64,000 bases of DNA from Gaiellales bacterium (GCA_036403155.1 DASWRM010000037.1:1-64000); one strand, 5' to 3'; shown: positions 1-9,196, counted from the stretch's first letter. Notes: generated by a model from the letters alone, not told the origin. Made by a program: numbers and translations.

Positions 1-2822
1 GCACGAGCCATCGCCGTCAGGAAGGCGAGGTCGTAGAGGAAGAGCTTGCCGAGCGCGACGAACAGCAACGCGATGCCGCCGGCGCGGAGGCCGCGGCGGT
101 CGCCGCGGAGGGAGGCGACGACGAGCGCCAACCCGACGAGCACCCAGCTGATCGACACGAGCACCTGCCCCTGCTGGAAGTGGTCGCGGACCGACTCCGG
201 GACGCCCGGCCTGGCGACGAGCTGCTCGGCGCCGAGGATCGCCGCCGAGAGCGTCCACAGCGAGGCGGCGCCTGCGAGATAGACCAGGGCCGTCGACGCC
301 TCGACCGGCCCCACCGTCCAGGGCGCCCGCCGGCTGCGCACACTGGCGGCCGCGGCGGCGGCGTACAACGCCGCGGTGACCGCCAGGGCAGCCGCGAGGC
401 CGGCGGCCGGCCCGTGCGAGGAAACGAACAGCATGCGCGGGGTCTCGTACACCGTCAGCACCGCCGCGGCGCCGCCGAGCGCCGAGAACACGGCGATCTG
501 CGCAATGACAGCCCGGTCGAGACGGGCCGCCAGCGGGCGCGGCCACGCAACGGCGAGCAGTGCCGCGACCAGCGCCAGCCCGGCCGCGACGACGACGGGG
601 TATTGACCTGGCAGCAGCATGCACGCGAGCTGGACGGCCAGCGTGAGCGGTAGCCACAGCGCATGGGAGCGCCGTCGCGGATCGAGGAACGCCGAGGCAA
701 GCAGCCCCGCGGTCAGGCAGGCGATCAGGATGCTCGGCCATCCCCGCGATGTCCCGTGGTGTGCGATCGCGCTCAGCGAGTCGTCGTGGCTCCATGCGCC
801 GATCAGCGCGAATGCCAGCGTTCCGGCCGAGCAGGCGATCAGCGGCACGGGCAGCAGCCGGCGCCGGATTGGCGGCACGTGCGCAACCGCAGCCAGCGCT
901 GCGCCCACCGCCATCCACGACCACATCGCGTACGGCACGGGCAGCGCCTCGGCCAGGAGATAGACGAGCGTCGCCACCGGAAGGACGAGCATCAGCTCGG
1001 CATCCGGGCGCCGCGGCCGGCGCAGCGACCACGCGGCGACGGCGGCCGCCGCGGTGAGAGCCGCGAGCGGCACGAGCCCGTGACGGGCGCCCACGCCGCT
1101 CCAGCCGGGGGCGGTCAGCTCTCGCAGGGGAGCCGTCACACGAAGCGCCACCGCCGCTCCGATGACCCACCAGGCAACGGCCATCGCGATCGCGGCGGCG
1201 TCCTGGAGCCACCACACCAGCCAGGCCGAACGGCGGTAGGCGAGCAGCGCAGCGGCCAGCCCGGCCAGCGCGACATCCGCCCATGTGCCGCCGAGCGCCC
1301 ACAGCGGCAGGTACGCGATCGCGACGCCCGGAAGCGCCCAGGTCGCCATCTGCGCGGGATGGGCGATCCATCGCGTGCCGTAGCAGTAGACGACCCCGGC
1401 GACGGCGATTCCCGCGATCGCCAGCGATCCCTGCCACGACCCGGCGCCCAGTGTGGGAAGGTGCTCGGTGGTCGGGGCGACCACCCAGACGGCGGCGATC
1501 GTGGCCAACGTGAGGTACGCGCCGGCGGCGATCGTGATCCGCACCTGGCGCACGTGCGACCTGCGCGCGATCCGCTCGGCGGCGACGACCAGCAGCGCGG
1601 ACTGCGCTGCCCAGGCCGACGGCAGGGCCGCTCCGCCGAGCAGCAGGCCCGTCGCGGTCGCGCCCAGTGTCAGCGCGAACGCCGCGAGCACGTCGGTGAG
1701 GTCGCTGTGCACGCGGCGAACCGCATGCGGCACAGCCGCGGCGGCGGCCCACGCGGCCATCACACCGACGAGCGCGATGCCGCTGAGCGAGTGACCGTCG
1801 ACCTCCCGAGCTCCTCCGAACAGGAATGCGTCGCCGATCGAGAGCGTGAACGAGCTGGCCGCGATCAGCCACCCGAGCTGGGTGATGCGCGAGCGGGTGG
1901 CCGGCCGGAGCTCGACCAGCATCAGCAGGCAGACGAGCAGCAGCACGACGCTGCCTACGGCGACGACCGGTGCGCCGAAGCCGACGTGGTCCTCCCGGTG
2001 GATGAGCAGCGCGGCCGCCTCTCCGGCAGCGACCAGCCACGCGGCGGCCGCCAGCCAGTCCCAGCGCAGCCGGGCGACCAGGCAGATCGCCGCGCCCAGC
2101 ATGACCGCGGCGTACAGGAGGCCGTAGGCCGTGATTTCCAGGCTGATGAGCACGGGAGCGAGCATCGCCGCGGAGATCCCGAACACCGCCAGCGGCTCCT
2201 GCCGCAGCCGGATCGCCACTCCGACCGCGAGGGCCGCGACCGCCGCCGCAAGGCCCGACGCCGCGGGAGCCGACACGTACGCGTAGAGCGACGCGGCCGC
2301 CCACAGGGTGGCGTAGAGGCCCGCGATGCCCGCGCCGGCCGCGGCGAGGATCGCGTCCGCCCGCCAGGCGCGCCGGTCGAGCTCCAGCGCGGCGCTCAGC
2401 ACGGCGATCGACACGAACGTCCCGATCCCGAGCCGCATGGGAGGCGTCACCCAGCCGCGGCGCGCGGCAAGCACGAACAGCAGCACGACGCCGAGCACCG
2501 TCGCGACGGCGCCCGCCCAGGCGAGCGTCCGCGCCGTGAACACGCGAGCGGCGACTTTGCCCCAGTCGATCGGATCGCGGGCCGCACGCGGCGGGATGGG
2601 CACTCGAGCGGCAGAGGCGGCGGGCGTGGCGGCCGGCTGTCGTATGGCGGCGGTCGACCGGGGCGCCGTGGGCGGCGCGGGAACCGGGTCCTGCCAGTCG
2701 AACGACCGCACCGGCTCGGTGGCGGAATGCTCCGCCAGCGACTGCTCGAGCGCCCACACGCGGGCGGTCAGCCGCGCGATATCGGACTGGAGCTGCTCGA
2801 GTGTGGGGCGCTGGTCACTCAT
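1..2822 (-). CDS. DUF2339 family multi-pass membrane protein, 3' end outside window
   Basis: Large integral membrane protein of unknown function. The frame runs from the ATG at 2822 through about 940 codons to the left window edge with no stop, so the C-terminus is missing. Residues 6-32 look like a short coiled coil, residues 36-82 are a Pro/Ala-rich linker, and residues 83-102 (starting DPIDWGKVAARVF) are the DUF2339 entry segment. After that the protein is almost continuous hydrophobic helix with short Arg-rich loops, well over twenty segments. The start is fixed by a good promoter ending only 11 bases upstream, so the mRNA leader is very short. Long Arg-rich frames on the opposite strand are shadows of this gene. 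The family is seen clearly; its biochemical role is not known. Confidence 0.85.
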   Translation of the reverse strand, partial: MSDQRPTLEQLQSDIARLTARVWALEQSLAEHSATEPVRSFDWQDPVPAPPTAPRSTAAIRQPAATPAASAARVPIPPRAARDPIDWGKVAARVFTARTLAWAGAVATVLGVVLLFVLAARRGWVTPPMRLGIGTFVSIAVLSAALELDRRAWRADAILAAAGAGIAGLYATLWAAASLYAYVSAPAASGLAAAVAALAVGVAIRLRQEPLAVFGISAAMLAPVLISLEITAYGLLYAAVMLGAAICLVARLRWDWLAAAAWLVAAGEAAALLIHREDHVGFGAPVVAVGSVVLLLVCLLMLVELRPATRSRITQLGWLIAASSFTLSIGDAFLFGGAREVDGHSLSGIALVGVMAAWAAAAAVPHAVRRVHSDLTDVLAAFALTLGATATGLLLGGAALPSAWAAQSALLVVAAERIARRSHVRQVRITIAAGAYLTLATIAAVWVVAPTTEHLPTLGAGSWQGSLAIAGIAVAGVVYCYGTRWIAHPAQMATWALPGVAIAYLPLWALGGTWADVALAGLAAALLAYRRSAWLVWWLQDAAAIAMAVAWWVIGAAVALRVTAPLRELTAPGWSGVGARHGLVPLAALTAAAAVAAWSLRRPRRPDAELMLVLPVATLVYLLAEALPVPYAMWSWMAVGAALAAVAHVPPIRRRLLPVPLIACSAGTLAFALIGAWSHDDSLSAIAHHGTSRGWPSILIACLTAGLLASAFLDPRRRSHALWLPLTLAVQLACMLLPGQYPVVVAAGLALVAALLAVAWPRPLAARLDRAVIAQIAVFSALGGAAAVLTVYETPRMLFVSSHGPAAGLAAALAVTAALYAAAAAASVRSRRAPWTVGPVEASTALVYLAGAASLWTLSAAILGAEQLVARPGVPESVRDHFQQGQVLVSISWVLVGLALVVASLRGDRRGLRAGGIALLFVALGKLFLYDLAFLTAMAR

Positions 2823-2833
2823 GAGCCACACCC

Positions 2834-2862
2834 GATATAGCATAAATGCTATTAGGCGTCAA
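2834..2862 (-). promoter_or_regulatory. Sigma-70-type promoter with a palindrome in its spacer
   Basis: Read on the minus strand: TTGACG (2862-2857), a 17-bp spacer, then TATATC (2839-2834), with the DUF2339 ATG 11 bases further on. The spacer contains an inverted repeat, ATAGCAT-TT-ATGCTAT (2852-2837), with two perfect 7-bp arms. A palindrome between -35 and -10 is a typical repressor operator position. It is AT-rich in a very GC-rich setting. The cognate regulator is unknown; the Ni/Co permease gene lies just upstream on the same strand, so a metal regulator is one possibility. Confidence 0.7.
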
Positions 2863-2925
2863 GAGGTTCATGCACAGATGGTGCTGCGCATGAACCGCCG
2901 CGGCGTCGGGGCGATCCCTATGCCG

Positions 2926-3984
2926 TCATGCCCGCCGGCGCTCCTTCACGGGCACCGGCGCCCATCGCTCCTCGATGTTCGTCAGCTTCCACACCGCAAC
3001 TGACGTCGCCCACATCAGCACGAACAGGCCGACGATCCCGTAGCCGAGCGTGCCGAAGTCGAGGCCGTTCAGCCACGTCCAGAAGCCGCCGGAGAAGGCA
3101 AACCGCGCGGACAGCACCTGCAGGAGCTCCACCGTGCCGATGGCGAGTGCCACGACAACGGAGAGGCTCGTGACCGTGATGTTGTAGTAGACCTTGCGAA
3201 CCGGGTTCGAGAAGGCCCAGCCGTACGCCTGGCTCATGAAGGCGCCGTCGAGCGTGTCCATCAGGCTCATGCCGGCCGCGAACAGGATCGGCAGCGAGAC
3301 GATCGCGAGCACGGGCACGGAGTGCACCGCGACCCCGGCCGCCAGCGCGAGCAGCCCCACCTCGGTCGCCGTGTCGAAGCCCAGCCCGAACAGCACGCCG
3401 AGCGGATACATCTGCCAGCTGTGGTCGATCAGCCGGAACAACCGGCCGAACCAGCGGCTCATCATCCCGCGCTGCATCAGCCTGTCTTCCAGCAGCTCGC
3501 GGTCGTACTGGCCGCCGCGCATCTCGCGGAAGATCCGCACGATGTCCACGAGCACGATCAGGTTGAGGACGCCGATCGCCCAGAGGAACGTGCCGGAGAC
3601 GCCGGCGCCGATCGTCGCGCCGTAGTCCTGGAACGCCGGCACCGCCGAGTTCACCGTGCGGGCGGCCACGGCCAGCCCCGCGGCGAGCGAGAACACGATC
3701 GTCGAGTGGCCGAGCGAGAAGAAGAACCCGACGCCCATCGGCCGCTTGCCCTGCGCCAGCATCTTGCGCGTCGTGTTGTCGATGGCGGCAATGTGGTCGG
3801 CGTCGAAGGCGTGCCGGAGGCCGAACAGGTACGCGGTTAGCCCCAGCCCGACCAGCGGCCGGTAGTGGCCCGAGTAGTAGACGAAGAGCCCCCACCCGAC
3901 GAGGTGCAGGACGGCCACGGCGGCGAGAAAGCCCGACAGCCGCGTCCACTCACCGCGCGAGACGTCCTTGACCCATGCCGACAT
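2926..3984 (-). CDS. Nickel/cobalt permease, NiCoT family (HoxN/NixA type)
   Basis: Cytoplasmic-membrane permease for Ni2+ and/or Co2+. The family signature is present: RHAFDADHIAAIDN at residues 57-70, with the metal-binding H-x4-DH, and the second motif LGHSTIVFS at about 91-99. About eight hydrophobic segments and 352 residues match the family's usual size. The start is the ATG at 3984, because GGAGG lies 8 bases upstream; an in-frame ATG at 3999 overlaps that Shine-Dalgarno sequence and is less likely. No urease or hydrogenase genes are visible nearby, so the user enzyme and the exact metal cannot be inferred here. A small hairpin lies just before the Shine-Dalgarno sequence but no metal riboswitch is recognisable. 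Confidence 0.92.
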   Translation of the reverse strand: MSAWVKDVSRGEWTRLSGFLAAVAVLHLVGWGLFVYYSGHYRPLVGLGLTAYLFGLRHAFDADHIAAIDNTTRKMLAQGKRPMGVGFFFSLGHSTIVFSLAAGLAVAARTVNSAVPAFQDYGATIGAGVSGTFLWAIGVLNLIVLVDIVRIFREMRGGQYDRELLEDRLMQRGMMSRWFGRLFRLIDHSWQMYPLGVLFGLGFDTATEVGLLALAAGVAVHSVPVLAIVSLPILFAAGMSLMDTLDGAFMSQAYGWAFSNPVRKVYYNITVTSLSVVVALAIGTVELLQVLSARFAFSGGFWTWLNGLDFGTLGYGIVGLFVLMWATSVAVWKLTNIEERWAPVPVKERRRA

Positions 3985-4192
3985 CGTGAGAACCTCCATC
4001 CGGGACGACAGTGCCCGTCGTTCGCCCCAGCGCCACGATCGGTTCGCCGGGCGGCGTCCGACCGTCGCTTGTCAGCCATCCATTCTGGCAGTGGGGTGGA
4101 GGATCGGGAGATCGAGCGGCGCGCGAGCACGGCGCTCGCGCGGTGCACTCGCTACGCCGACGGCGCGAGGCGGCGTTGCCGGTGCAGCTCGG

Positions 4193-4585
4193 TCACTCGG
4201 TGTAGCGCGGCGGCACGTCGGAGCCCGGCTCCTGGCCGTCGACCGACGTCGCTGCCGCACCGCTCCCGGCGAAGCTCCGCTGCCGCACGGGAGCGTCGAC
4301 CACCTCGGCGCTGGGGGCGCCCGCGTACACCCAGCCGATCACCGTTCCCGCGATGGCGAGCAGCGCGGGCAGCCCGACCACCCAGACCCACGGGTTGTCA
4401 CTGCTGCCCGTGTAGTGCGGGGCATCGAGCACCGTCACGAGGACGCCGCCGATGACGAAGCCAACCGCCGTGCCGCTGAGGATGGTGAACAGACGGCGCC
4501 GACGCCGCGGTGGGCTGTCCCCCGCGATCGGCGCGCCCTTGCTGGACTCGCTCCGGCGAACGTCGAACTGATCGGGCGTTGCCAT
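4193..4585 (-). CDS. Small two-helix membrane protein, hypothetical
   Basis: A 130-residue protein with a charged N-terminus (residues 1-32, ending in a run of arginines), two transmembrane helices (about 35-56 and 70-92) and a polar C-terminal tail. The ATG at 4585 is chosen because upstream codons in this frame are low-complexity and because a promoter resembling actinobacterial SigB/SigF sites (GTTT-N15-GGGTAC, 4619-4595) ends 9 bases before it. I recognise no family. It lies head-to-tail between the DUF1203 gene upstream and the Ni/Co permease downstream, with its own promoter. Confidence 0.6.
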   Translation of the reverse strand: MATPDQFDVRRSESSKGAPIAGDSPPRRRRRLFTILSGTAVGFVIGGVLVTVLDAPHYTGSSDNPWVWVVGLPALLAIAGTVIGWVYAGAPSAEVVDAPVRQRSFAGSGAAATSVDGQEPGSDVPPRYTE

Positions 4586-4594
4586 GCCGGGTCC

Positions 4595-4619
4595 GTACCC
4601 GCCGCCTGCGGGGGCAAAC
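4595..4619 (-). promoter_or_regulatory. SigB/SigF-like promoter (GTTT-N15-GGGTAC)
   Basis: On the minus strand GTTT (4619-4616) is followed after 15 bases by GGGTAC (4600-4595), then 9 bases to the ATG at 4585. This matches the GTTT/GGGTA layout of alternative stress sigma factors in actinobacteria. The same spacing is found before the GlsB-like gene (9534-9509). Assignment rests on motif similarity only. Confidence 0.5.
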
Positions 4620-4625
4620 ATGCCG

Positions 4626-5087
4626 CTACGCGGCGCGATCGATCCGGCATGCGTAGCACCCCGGCCCGGCGAAGTGAACGAAGACGTAGGCCGTGGCCGG
4701 CTCATCGAACAGGGCTGTCGCCGCCTGCTCGACGTCCCGCCCCTCCACCACCGCATTGCCCGTGATCATGTGGCGGCTGTCGTAGCCGCGCAGGGACAGC
4801 CTCCGCCCCGGCAGGATCTCGGGCAGCTCGCTGCTCGCGCGGTGCCCGGCGCACGGGCCGGCGTGGACGTACACCGGGCTCGCCGCGGCATAGGGGCTGG
4901 CCTCGCAGGGCGGCTGGACGGACAGCAGGAGCACGCCCTCGCCGGCCTGGGCTTCCGCGAGGCAGCAGCGAACGGGGAACGGCGCGTCCGCTGCGGCAGG
5001 CGCGACGGCCGTTCCGGCCGCGAGCGCGGCGGTGCGTGCGGCGTCGACCAGCGGGGCGGGAAGCGCGGAATATACGAGCGACGGCAT
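4626..5087 (-). CDS. DUF1203 family protein
   Basis: Soluble protein of 153 residues, function unknown. It shows the DUF1203 pattern: PVRCCLAEAQAGEGVLLLS near residue 40, a SPYAAASPVYVHAGPC segment near 65-80, and GYDSRHMITGNAVVEG near 105-120. Conserved Cys and His residues could bind metal, but no enzyme activity is established for the family. The ATG at 5087 has AAGGAG 8 bases upstream; longer versions of the frame read into Arg/Ala-rich noise. It is followed by the two-helix membrane protein. Confidence 0.8.
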   Translation of the reverse strand: MPSLVYSALPAPLVDAARTAALAAGTAVAPAAADAPFPVRCCLAEAQAGEGVLLLSVQPPCEASPYAAASPVYVHAGPCAGHRASSELPEILPGRRLSLRGYDSRHMITGNAVVEGRDVEQAATALFDEPATAYVFVHFAGPGCYACRIDRAA

Positions 5088-5151
5088 GGGGGCGGCTCCT
5101 TGTCGGTTGTCCCCGGTGAAACGGCCGCCGCGGCCGCCGCGTGAGATCGCG

Positions 5152-6132
5152 TCAGCGCCGGTCGCTGCGGCGGCGTCGCTTGTTGCCCCGCATCGAGCGC
5201 GCCGCGCGCCGCACCAGGTCGCGCGGCCCTTCCCCCGGCCGCCCCTCGACGACGCCCACCGACACACCACCGCTGATCTGCGCGACGCGCGGATGCAGCG
5301 GCTGGCGTCGGAACCGGCGGAGGATCCGCTTCGCCTGCTTGCGCGCCTGCTTCTCGGTCGTGTCGGGCAGGATCACGATGAACTCGTCACCGCCCATCCG
5401 CGCGGCCACCGTGCCGTCCTCGACCGCCTCGACGATCGTGCGGGCGAGCGTGCCGATCAGGTGGTCGCCCTGCTCGTAGCCGAGCGCGTCGTTCACGTCC
5501 TTCAGGCCGTCGACGTCCAGCAGGAGCAGGCACACGTCCGAGCCGCTGCGGCAGATGCGCTCGAGCTCGTTGTCGAGCGCCCGCCGGTTCGCCAGGCCCG
5601 TCAACTGATCCGTCAACGCCGCCCGCCGCAGCTCATCGGCTTCGAGCCGGGCGTGCACCAGCGGAGCGACCACGTCCGCATACCGGCGGAGCTGGCCCCG
5701 CTCCTGCGCTCTGATCCAGCCGCCACCGGGCCGCGCGGCAACCAGTTCCCCCAGCCGCACGCCGGCATGCCGCAGCGGCACCCGCACCTCCGTGCCGTCA
5801 GGCCGCAGGTCGAGCAGCGCGATGGTGTCGTCCTCCCGCGGCGGCACGGGCGGCGGCGCGTCGAAGATCTGCCCGGCCAGGCAGCGCGGGTCGAAATGCT
5901 CGAGCGTCAGAGTGATCTCCGGCACCAGCTCCTCCGCCCCCTCGCAGACCGCCTCCGGCAGCAGCTCGAGGCGACCCTCGTCGAACACCTCGGCGAGGAT
6001 CATGGGCAGCGTCTGGTCGAAGGCCCGTTCGGCCTCCGGATTCCAGGCATTGTCATCTGCTGGTACGGCCGCGTCGGAGCCGCGCACGGTCATGCAACGA
6101 CTGTACGTGGCATTCGGGGGATGCGCGCTCAC
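5152..6132 (-). CDS. GGDEF-domain protein, probable diguanylate cyclase
   Basis: Predicted to make cyclic di-GMP from two GTP in the cytoplasm. The N-terminal 160 residues are soluble and not assigned, possibly a degenerate sensor domain. The GGDEF domain covers about 172-320, with the entry motif TDQLTGLANRRAL (174-186), the metal-binding D-x-D-G-L-K at 206-211 and an intact GGDEF at 247-251. The usual RxxD product-inhibition site upstream of GGDEF is not present. The tail is strongly basic. Start is uncertain: GTG at 6132 (326 residues) or ATG at 6093 (313 residues), neither with a clear Shine-Dalgarno sequence. A degenerate HD-GYP gene lies at the far end of the window. Confidence 0.9.
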   Translation of the reverse strand: MSAHPPNATYSRCMTVRGSDAAVPADDNAWNPEAERAFDQTLPMILAEVFDEGRLELLPEAVCEGAEELVPEITLTLEHFDPRCLAGQIFDAPPPVPPREDDTIALLDLRPDGTEVRVPLRHAGVRLGELVAARPGGGWIRAQERGQLRRYADVVAPLVHARLEADELRRAALTDQLTGLANRRALDNELERICRSGSDVCLLLLDVDGLKDVNDALGYEQGDHLIGTLARTIVEAVEDGTVAARMGGDEFIVILPDTTEKQARKQAKRILRRFRRQPLHPRVAQISGGVSVGVVEGRPGEGPRDLVRRAARSMRGNKRRRRSDRR

Positions 6133-6147
6133 CCATAGGGGTGAGCG

Positions 6148-6444
6148 TCAGTCGTGGTCGCCGCGGTCGCGGAGGTGATCGGTCGCCAGACGCAGCCGGT
6201 CCCGCAGCCGCAGCTGCTGCGTGTCCTCGCCCACGTCGGCCGGATCGATCGGATCGAGCGCCATCGGCTCCGGCTCGGACAGGGGCTGCGGCGCCTGACG
6301 CGCGTAGTGCAGCTGACGCTCGAGATCGTCGACGCGGTCGAGCAGCATCGCGATCGCCCGGCCCATGGCGCGGCGCTCCGGATCCTCCACCCCTGACAGC
6401 TGCTGCGCCCAGCGGCGAAGCTCCCGCTGCTCCCCCACGTTCAT
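6148..6444 (-). CDS. Small coiled-coil protein, hypothetical
   Basis: A 98-residue protein, mostly helical and charged. Residues 1-45 (MNVGEQRELRRWAQQLSG...) contain heptad-like Leu/Ala spacing, followed by a Pro/Asp-rich middle and an Arg/Leu-rich end. The ATG at 6444 is preceded 7 bases upstream by TACACT (6457-6452), which fits a leaderless transcript. It sits just upstream of the GGDEF gene with a 15-base gap, so the two may be co-transcribed. No family recognised. Confidence 0.55.
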   Translation of the reverse strand: MNVGEQRELRRWAQQLSGVEDPERRAMGRAIAMLLDRVDDLERQLHYARQAPQPLSEPEPMALDPIDPADVGEDTQQLRLRDRLRLATDHLRDRGDHD

Positions 6445-6485
6445 CGCGCAAAGTGTACGCGACAAACGCGGGGAAGCGAGCGGGC

Positions 6486-7979
6486 CTACCTGCCGTCGAC
6501 CGAGACCTCGACCAGCGCGAAGCTCGTTGCGTCGCCGCCCAGCTCCGACACGGCGAGATCCGCGCCACCCGTCAGGGCACCGGTGTACTCGAGCCCGGGC
6601 ACCGGGACGGCGGCCGTCCGCCACATCCCCGTGTCGGTCTTCGTGATCGTCACCGACTGCTCGGCACCGGCGCCCCAGGAGACGTCGAAGCTACCCGTGC
6701 CGTTGTCCAGATACGTGACGTTCACGGTCGTCTGCGCACCCTCGATGCCGCTGCGGAATGCCGGGTCGAGCGCGAAACTCATCGTGCTCTGCGCCGTTCC
6801 CCCGGTGATGCGGCGCGCATAGCGCCCCCACCGCTGCCCGGCCGGGCCGATCATCGACGCGCCCGCGTTGCTGTCGACCGCCGTCGACGTCGTGCTCGGG
6901 TCGAGCTGCGTCATGAACCAGGTGAAGTTGCCGGCCATCCGCCCGCTGCCCTGGCGCAGCGCCACCCAGGCGCCCGGCGAGCCGGCGGGATCCCACTGGT
7001 GGCCCGCGTAGCGGTCGGCGAAGTCGAAGGCCGCCCGGTACTCGGGATCCGTCTGGCCCTGGGCCAGCACGTTCCCGTACACGGCGATCGAGCGCACGCC
7101 CTTGTCGAGCTCCATGAGGATCCGCCACCAGTTCCAGCTGACGAGGTTCTTCTTGCCGGCGTAGCTGATCGGCTCCCAGTAGGCATTGGTCGCCCCGAGC
7201 CGCACGTTGTCGTAGGCGTACACGTCGAATGCGTCGCGCACGGGGTTGGGATCGATGTCGGATGCGGTGCCCATGATCCAGGCCCCGCCGCTGCCGAGCC
7301 ACGTCGTCGGGCAGTGCCCCGGCCACTGCGTCCACACCTGGGCTCGCAGGGCCACCTGCACGTCGGGCAGCAGCTGCTGCCGGTACAGGTTCATGACGTT
7401 GTAGTAGAACTGGTTGCGGATGTCCTTCGACCACGCGGTCGAGACCTTGTGCCCGCTCGGCGTCGGCTTGCACGAGTAGCCGCTGGGCATGTCGGTCAGC
7501 TCCGTGCCGATCGCGTTCGGCGCGGCGCGCACCAGCGCGACGGACGACCTGTACTGCGAAGCCTTGATGTGGGCCGCGAGCGCCGACACCAGCTCGGTCT
7601 GCACGGTCATGAAGGCCGGATCCCAGTACTGCGGAGCGGGCTGGCCGTGCACGAGCCCGCAGTTCGCCACCACGTTCCAGAGCCATGACGGCTTGGTCTT
7701 GGTCGAGTTGACCTGCACGGTGGCCACCTTGCCGATCGAGGCGTAGTACTTCAGCTCGGAGTCGAGCGTCGACCACGCGAACGTCCGCCGCTTCGGCTCG
7801 ATCGTCGCCCAGTCGAGGGTGATCTGGCCGCCCTTGACGTACGGCGCGGCGGCCGCCGAATCCTTGCCCCAGACCTGGTAGATGCCTGCGGGAGGCAGCG
7901 TGCCCGCGGATGCGGAGGCGGTGAGCGCGCCCCAGGCGAGAAGTGCGAGGAGCGCAACGCTGATGCGTCGAGTAAGCAT
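6486..7979 (-). CDS. Secreted protein, possible glycoside-hydrolase-like fold
   Basis: Exported protein of 497 residues. Residues 1-25 form a Sec signal peptide (MLTRR, hydrophobic core, ASASAG). The mature part begins with segments typical of (beta/alpha)8 glycoside hydrolases of the beta-galactosidase/GH42 type: GQITLDWATIEPKRRTF (entry strand and catch), a long aromatic-rich body with YAYDNVRLG and SWNWWRILME, and a C-terminal beta-rich domain from about residue 380 that resembles a carbohydrate-binding or jelly-roll module. I cannot identify two catalytic acids with certainty, so the enzymatic call is inference. The ATG at 7979 has GGAAGGGG 7 bases upstream. It appears monocistronic. Confidence 0.7.
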   Translation of the reverse strand: MLTRRISVALLALLAWGALTASASAGTLPPAGIYQVWGKDSAAAAPYVKGGQITLDWATIEPKRRTFAWSTLDSELKYYASIGKVATVQVNSTKTKPSWLWNVVANCGLVHGQPAPQYWDPAFMTVQTELVSALAAHIKASQYRSSVALVRAAPNAIGTELTDMPSGYSCKPTPSGHKVSTAWSKDIRNQFYYNVMNLYRQQLLPDVQVALRAQVWTQWPGHCPTTWLGSGGAWIMGTASDIDPNPVRDAFDVYAYDNVRLGATNAYWEPISYAGKKNLVSWNWWRILMELDKGVRSIAVYGNVLAQGQTDPEYRAAFDFADRYAGHQWDPAGSPGAWVALRQGSGRMAGNFTWFMTQLDPSTTSTAVDSNAGASMIGPAGQRWGRYARRITGGTAQSTMSFALDPAFRSGIEGAQTTVNVTYLDNGTGSFDVSWGAGAEQSVTITKTDTGMWRTAAVPVPGLEYTGALTGGADLAVSELGGDATSFALVEVSVDGR

Positions 7980-8151
7980 TCGAGACCCCTTCCTTCACGG
8001 CCGACCCCGGCCTGAAGGGGTACATCGGTCGGCTCGGAGGCGGCCCGTCCCCCGCCCGGTGGTTCGTGCCATCCCCCGATCGGAGGCGGGCCACGCCCCC
8101 GATTCGGGTGTGCCGCCGGGCGCAATCCCGCATGGCTCCGTGGAGCCGCGG

Positions 8152-9120
8152 TCAGGACTGGCGGATGGTGCGCTCCCAGTTGGAGAACCGCGGCTGGGCG
8201 GTCATCCCGGCGCGCTCGTAGAGCCGCGTTGCGCCCGTCGTCGACTCACTGTCGACGATCAGCGTGACGCCGGAGCGGCCGCGGTCGTGGAACTGCGCGA
8301 AGCTGCGCCGCAGCAGGGCCTCCCCGATGCCGCGGCCTCGCTCCGCCCGCCGCACGCCCAGCAGGTCAACGTGCCCGAAGGCCGGATCCTCGTCCGCCTG
8401 AGCCAGCCCGAGCAGCGCGCCGACCACCCGCCCTTCGCGGCGGGCGACGTGCCAGAGCGAGGGATCGTGATGCTCGACCGCGGTGACATGCGTATGCAGC
8501 CAGATCTCACGCGGCGCAAGGCTGTCGCCGAAGTGATCCTCGAACGCCTCGGCCAGGCAGTCGTAGACGTCCGCCTCGCGCCCCGGCTGGATCACGTCGA
8601 AGGCGATGCCGGGCACCTCCCCGGGGGGCTCCGGCGGGCCGTCGAAGCGCCGATGCATCGCCCAGAAGATGCGCCGCTCGACGAAGCCGTGCGCCGCCAG
8701 CAGCGCGGCCACCTGGGGTTCCTCGGCGAGCGCGCCCATCCGCCAGACGACGGGCTCGCCGGCCGGCGCGAGCCGTGCGAACGCGGCGGCCCGCCGCTCG
8801 AGCTCCTTCACGATCGCCGAGCCGACGCCCCGCCCGTGGTGCGCAAGCGCAACGCCGCCGATCGAGAACACGGAGGTATGAGGAGCGTCCGAGGAGAGGA
8901 AGAAGTACCCGGCAATTGCGCCGTCCGGCGCGAGCACGACCCCGAAGTCGCGCTCGAGGTCGGCCCCGGGCGCCGTCCAGGGAGCCGTCACCCAGTCGAG
9001 CGACGTGAACTCGACGCCGACCAGCGCCCGCGTCTCGTCATTCAGCATACGGACGATGGCCGGGCCATCGTCCAGGCGCGGCGCGCGCACGCGGTATCCC
9101 GGCGGGAACGGCACGAGCAC
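8152..9120 (-). CDS. Tandem-GNAT N-acetyltransferase (MshD-like architecture)
   Basis: Two GNAT domains in one chain of about 322 residues, the layout of mycothiol synthase and related actinobacterial acyltransferases. The N-terminal domain carries GVALAHHGRGVGSAIVKEL (near residue 90-108) and the C-terminal domain RGRGIGEALLRRSF (near 260-273); both fit the acetyl-CoA pyrophosphate loop R/Q-x-x-G-x-G/A. The substrate is not known, and the sequence is not close enough to call MshD. Start is GTG at 9120 or GTG at 9114. A TAGGAT box ends 7 bases before the latter, so a leaderless start at 9114 is plausible. Confidence 0.8.
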   Translation of the reverse strand: MLVPFPPGYRVRAPRLDDGPAIVRMLNDETRALVGVEFTSLDWVTAPWTAPGADLERDFGVVLAPDGAIAGYFFLSSDAPHTSVFSIGGVALAHHGRGVGSAIVKELERRAAAFARLAPAGEPVVWRMGALAEEPQVAALLAAHGFVERRIFWAMHRRFDGPPEPPGEVPGIAFDVIQPGREADVYDCLAEAFEDHFGDSLAPREIWLHTHVTAVEHHDPSLWHVARREGRVVGALLGLAQADEDPAFGHVDLLGVRRAERGRGIGEALLRRSFAQFHDRGRSGVTLIVDSESTTGATRLYERAGMTAQPRFSNWERTIRQS

Positions 9121-9196
9121 GATCCTACCGGCGTGCGGCCGGCTGACCTCCGGGGCGCGGGCGGGCGTGCCGGCCCCGGAGGTCGAGCCGCACCGG

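Noticed and set aside
663-2840. Long plus-strand frame of 725 codons
   Set aside because: Its translation is Arg/Gly/Asp-rich low complexity, and it lies opposite the clearly coding DUF2339 gene; it is a GC-driven shadow.
3985-4192. Cobalamin or Ni/Co riboswitch before the permease gene
   Set aside because: The B12-box and other conserved riboswitch segments are not found; only a short hairpin near the Shine-Dalgarno sequence is present.
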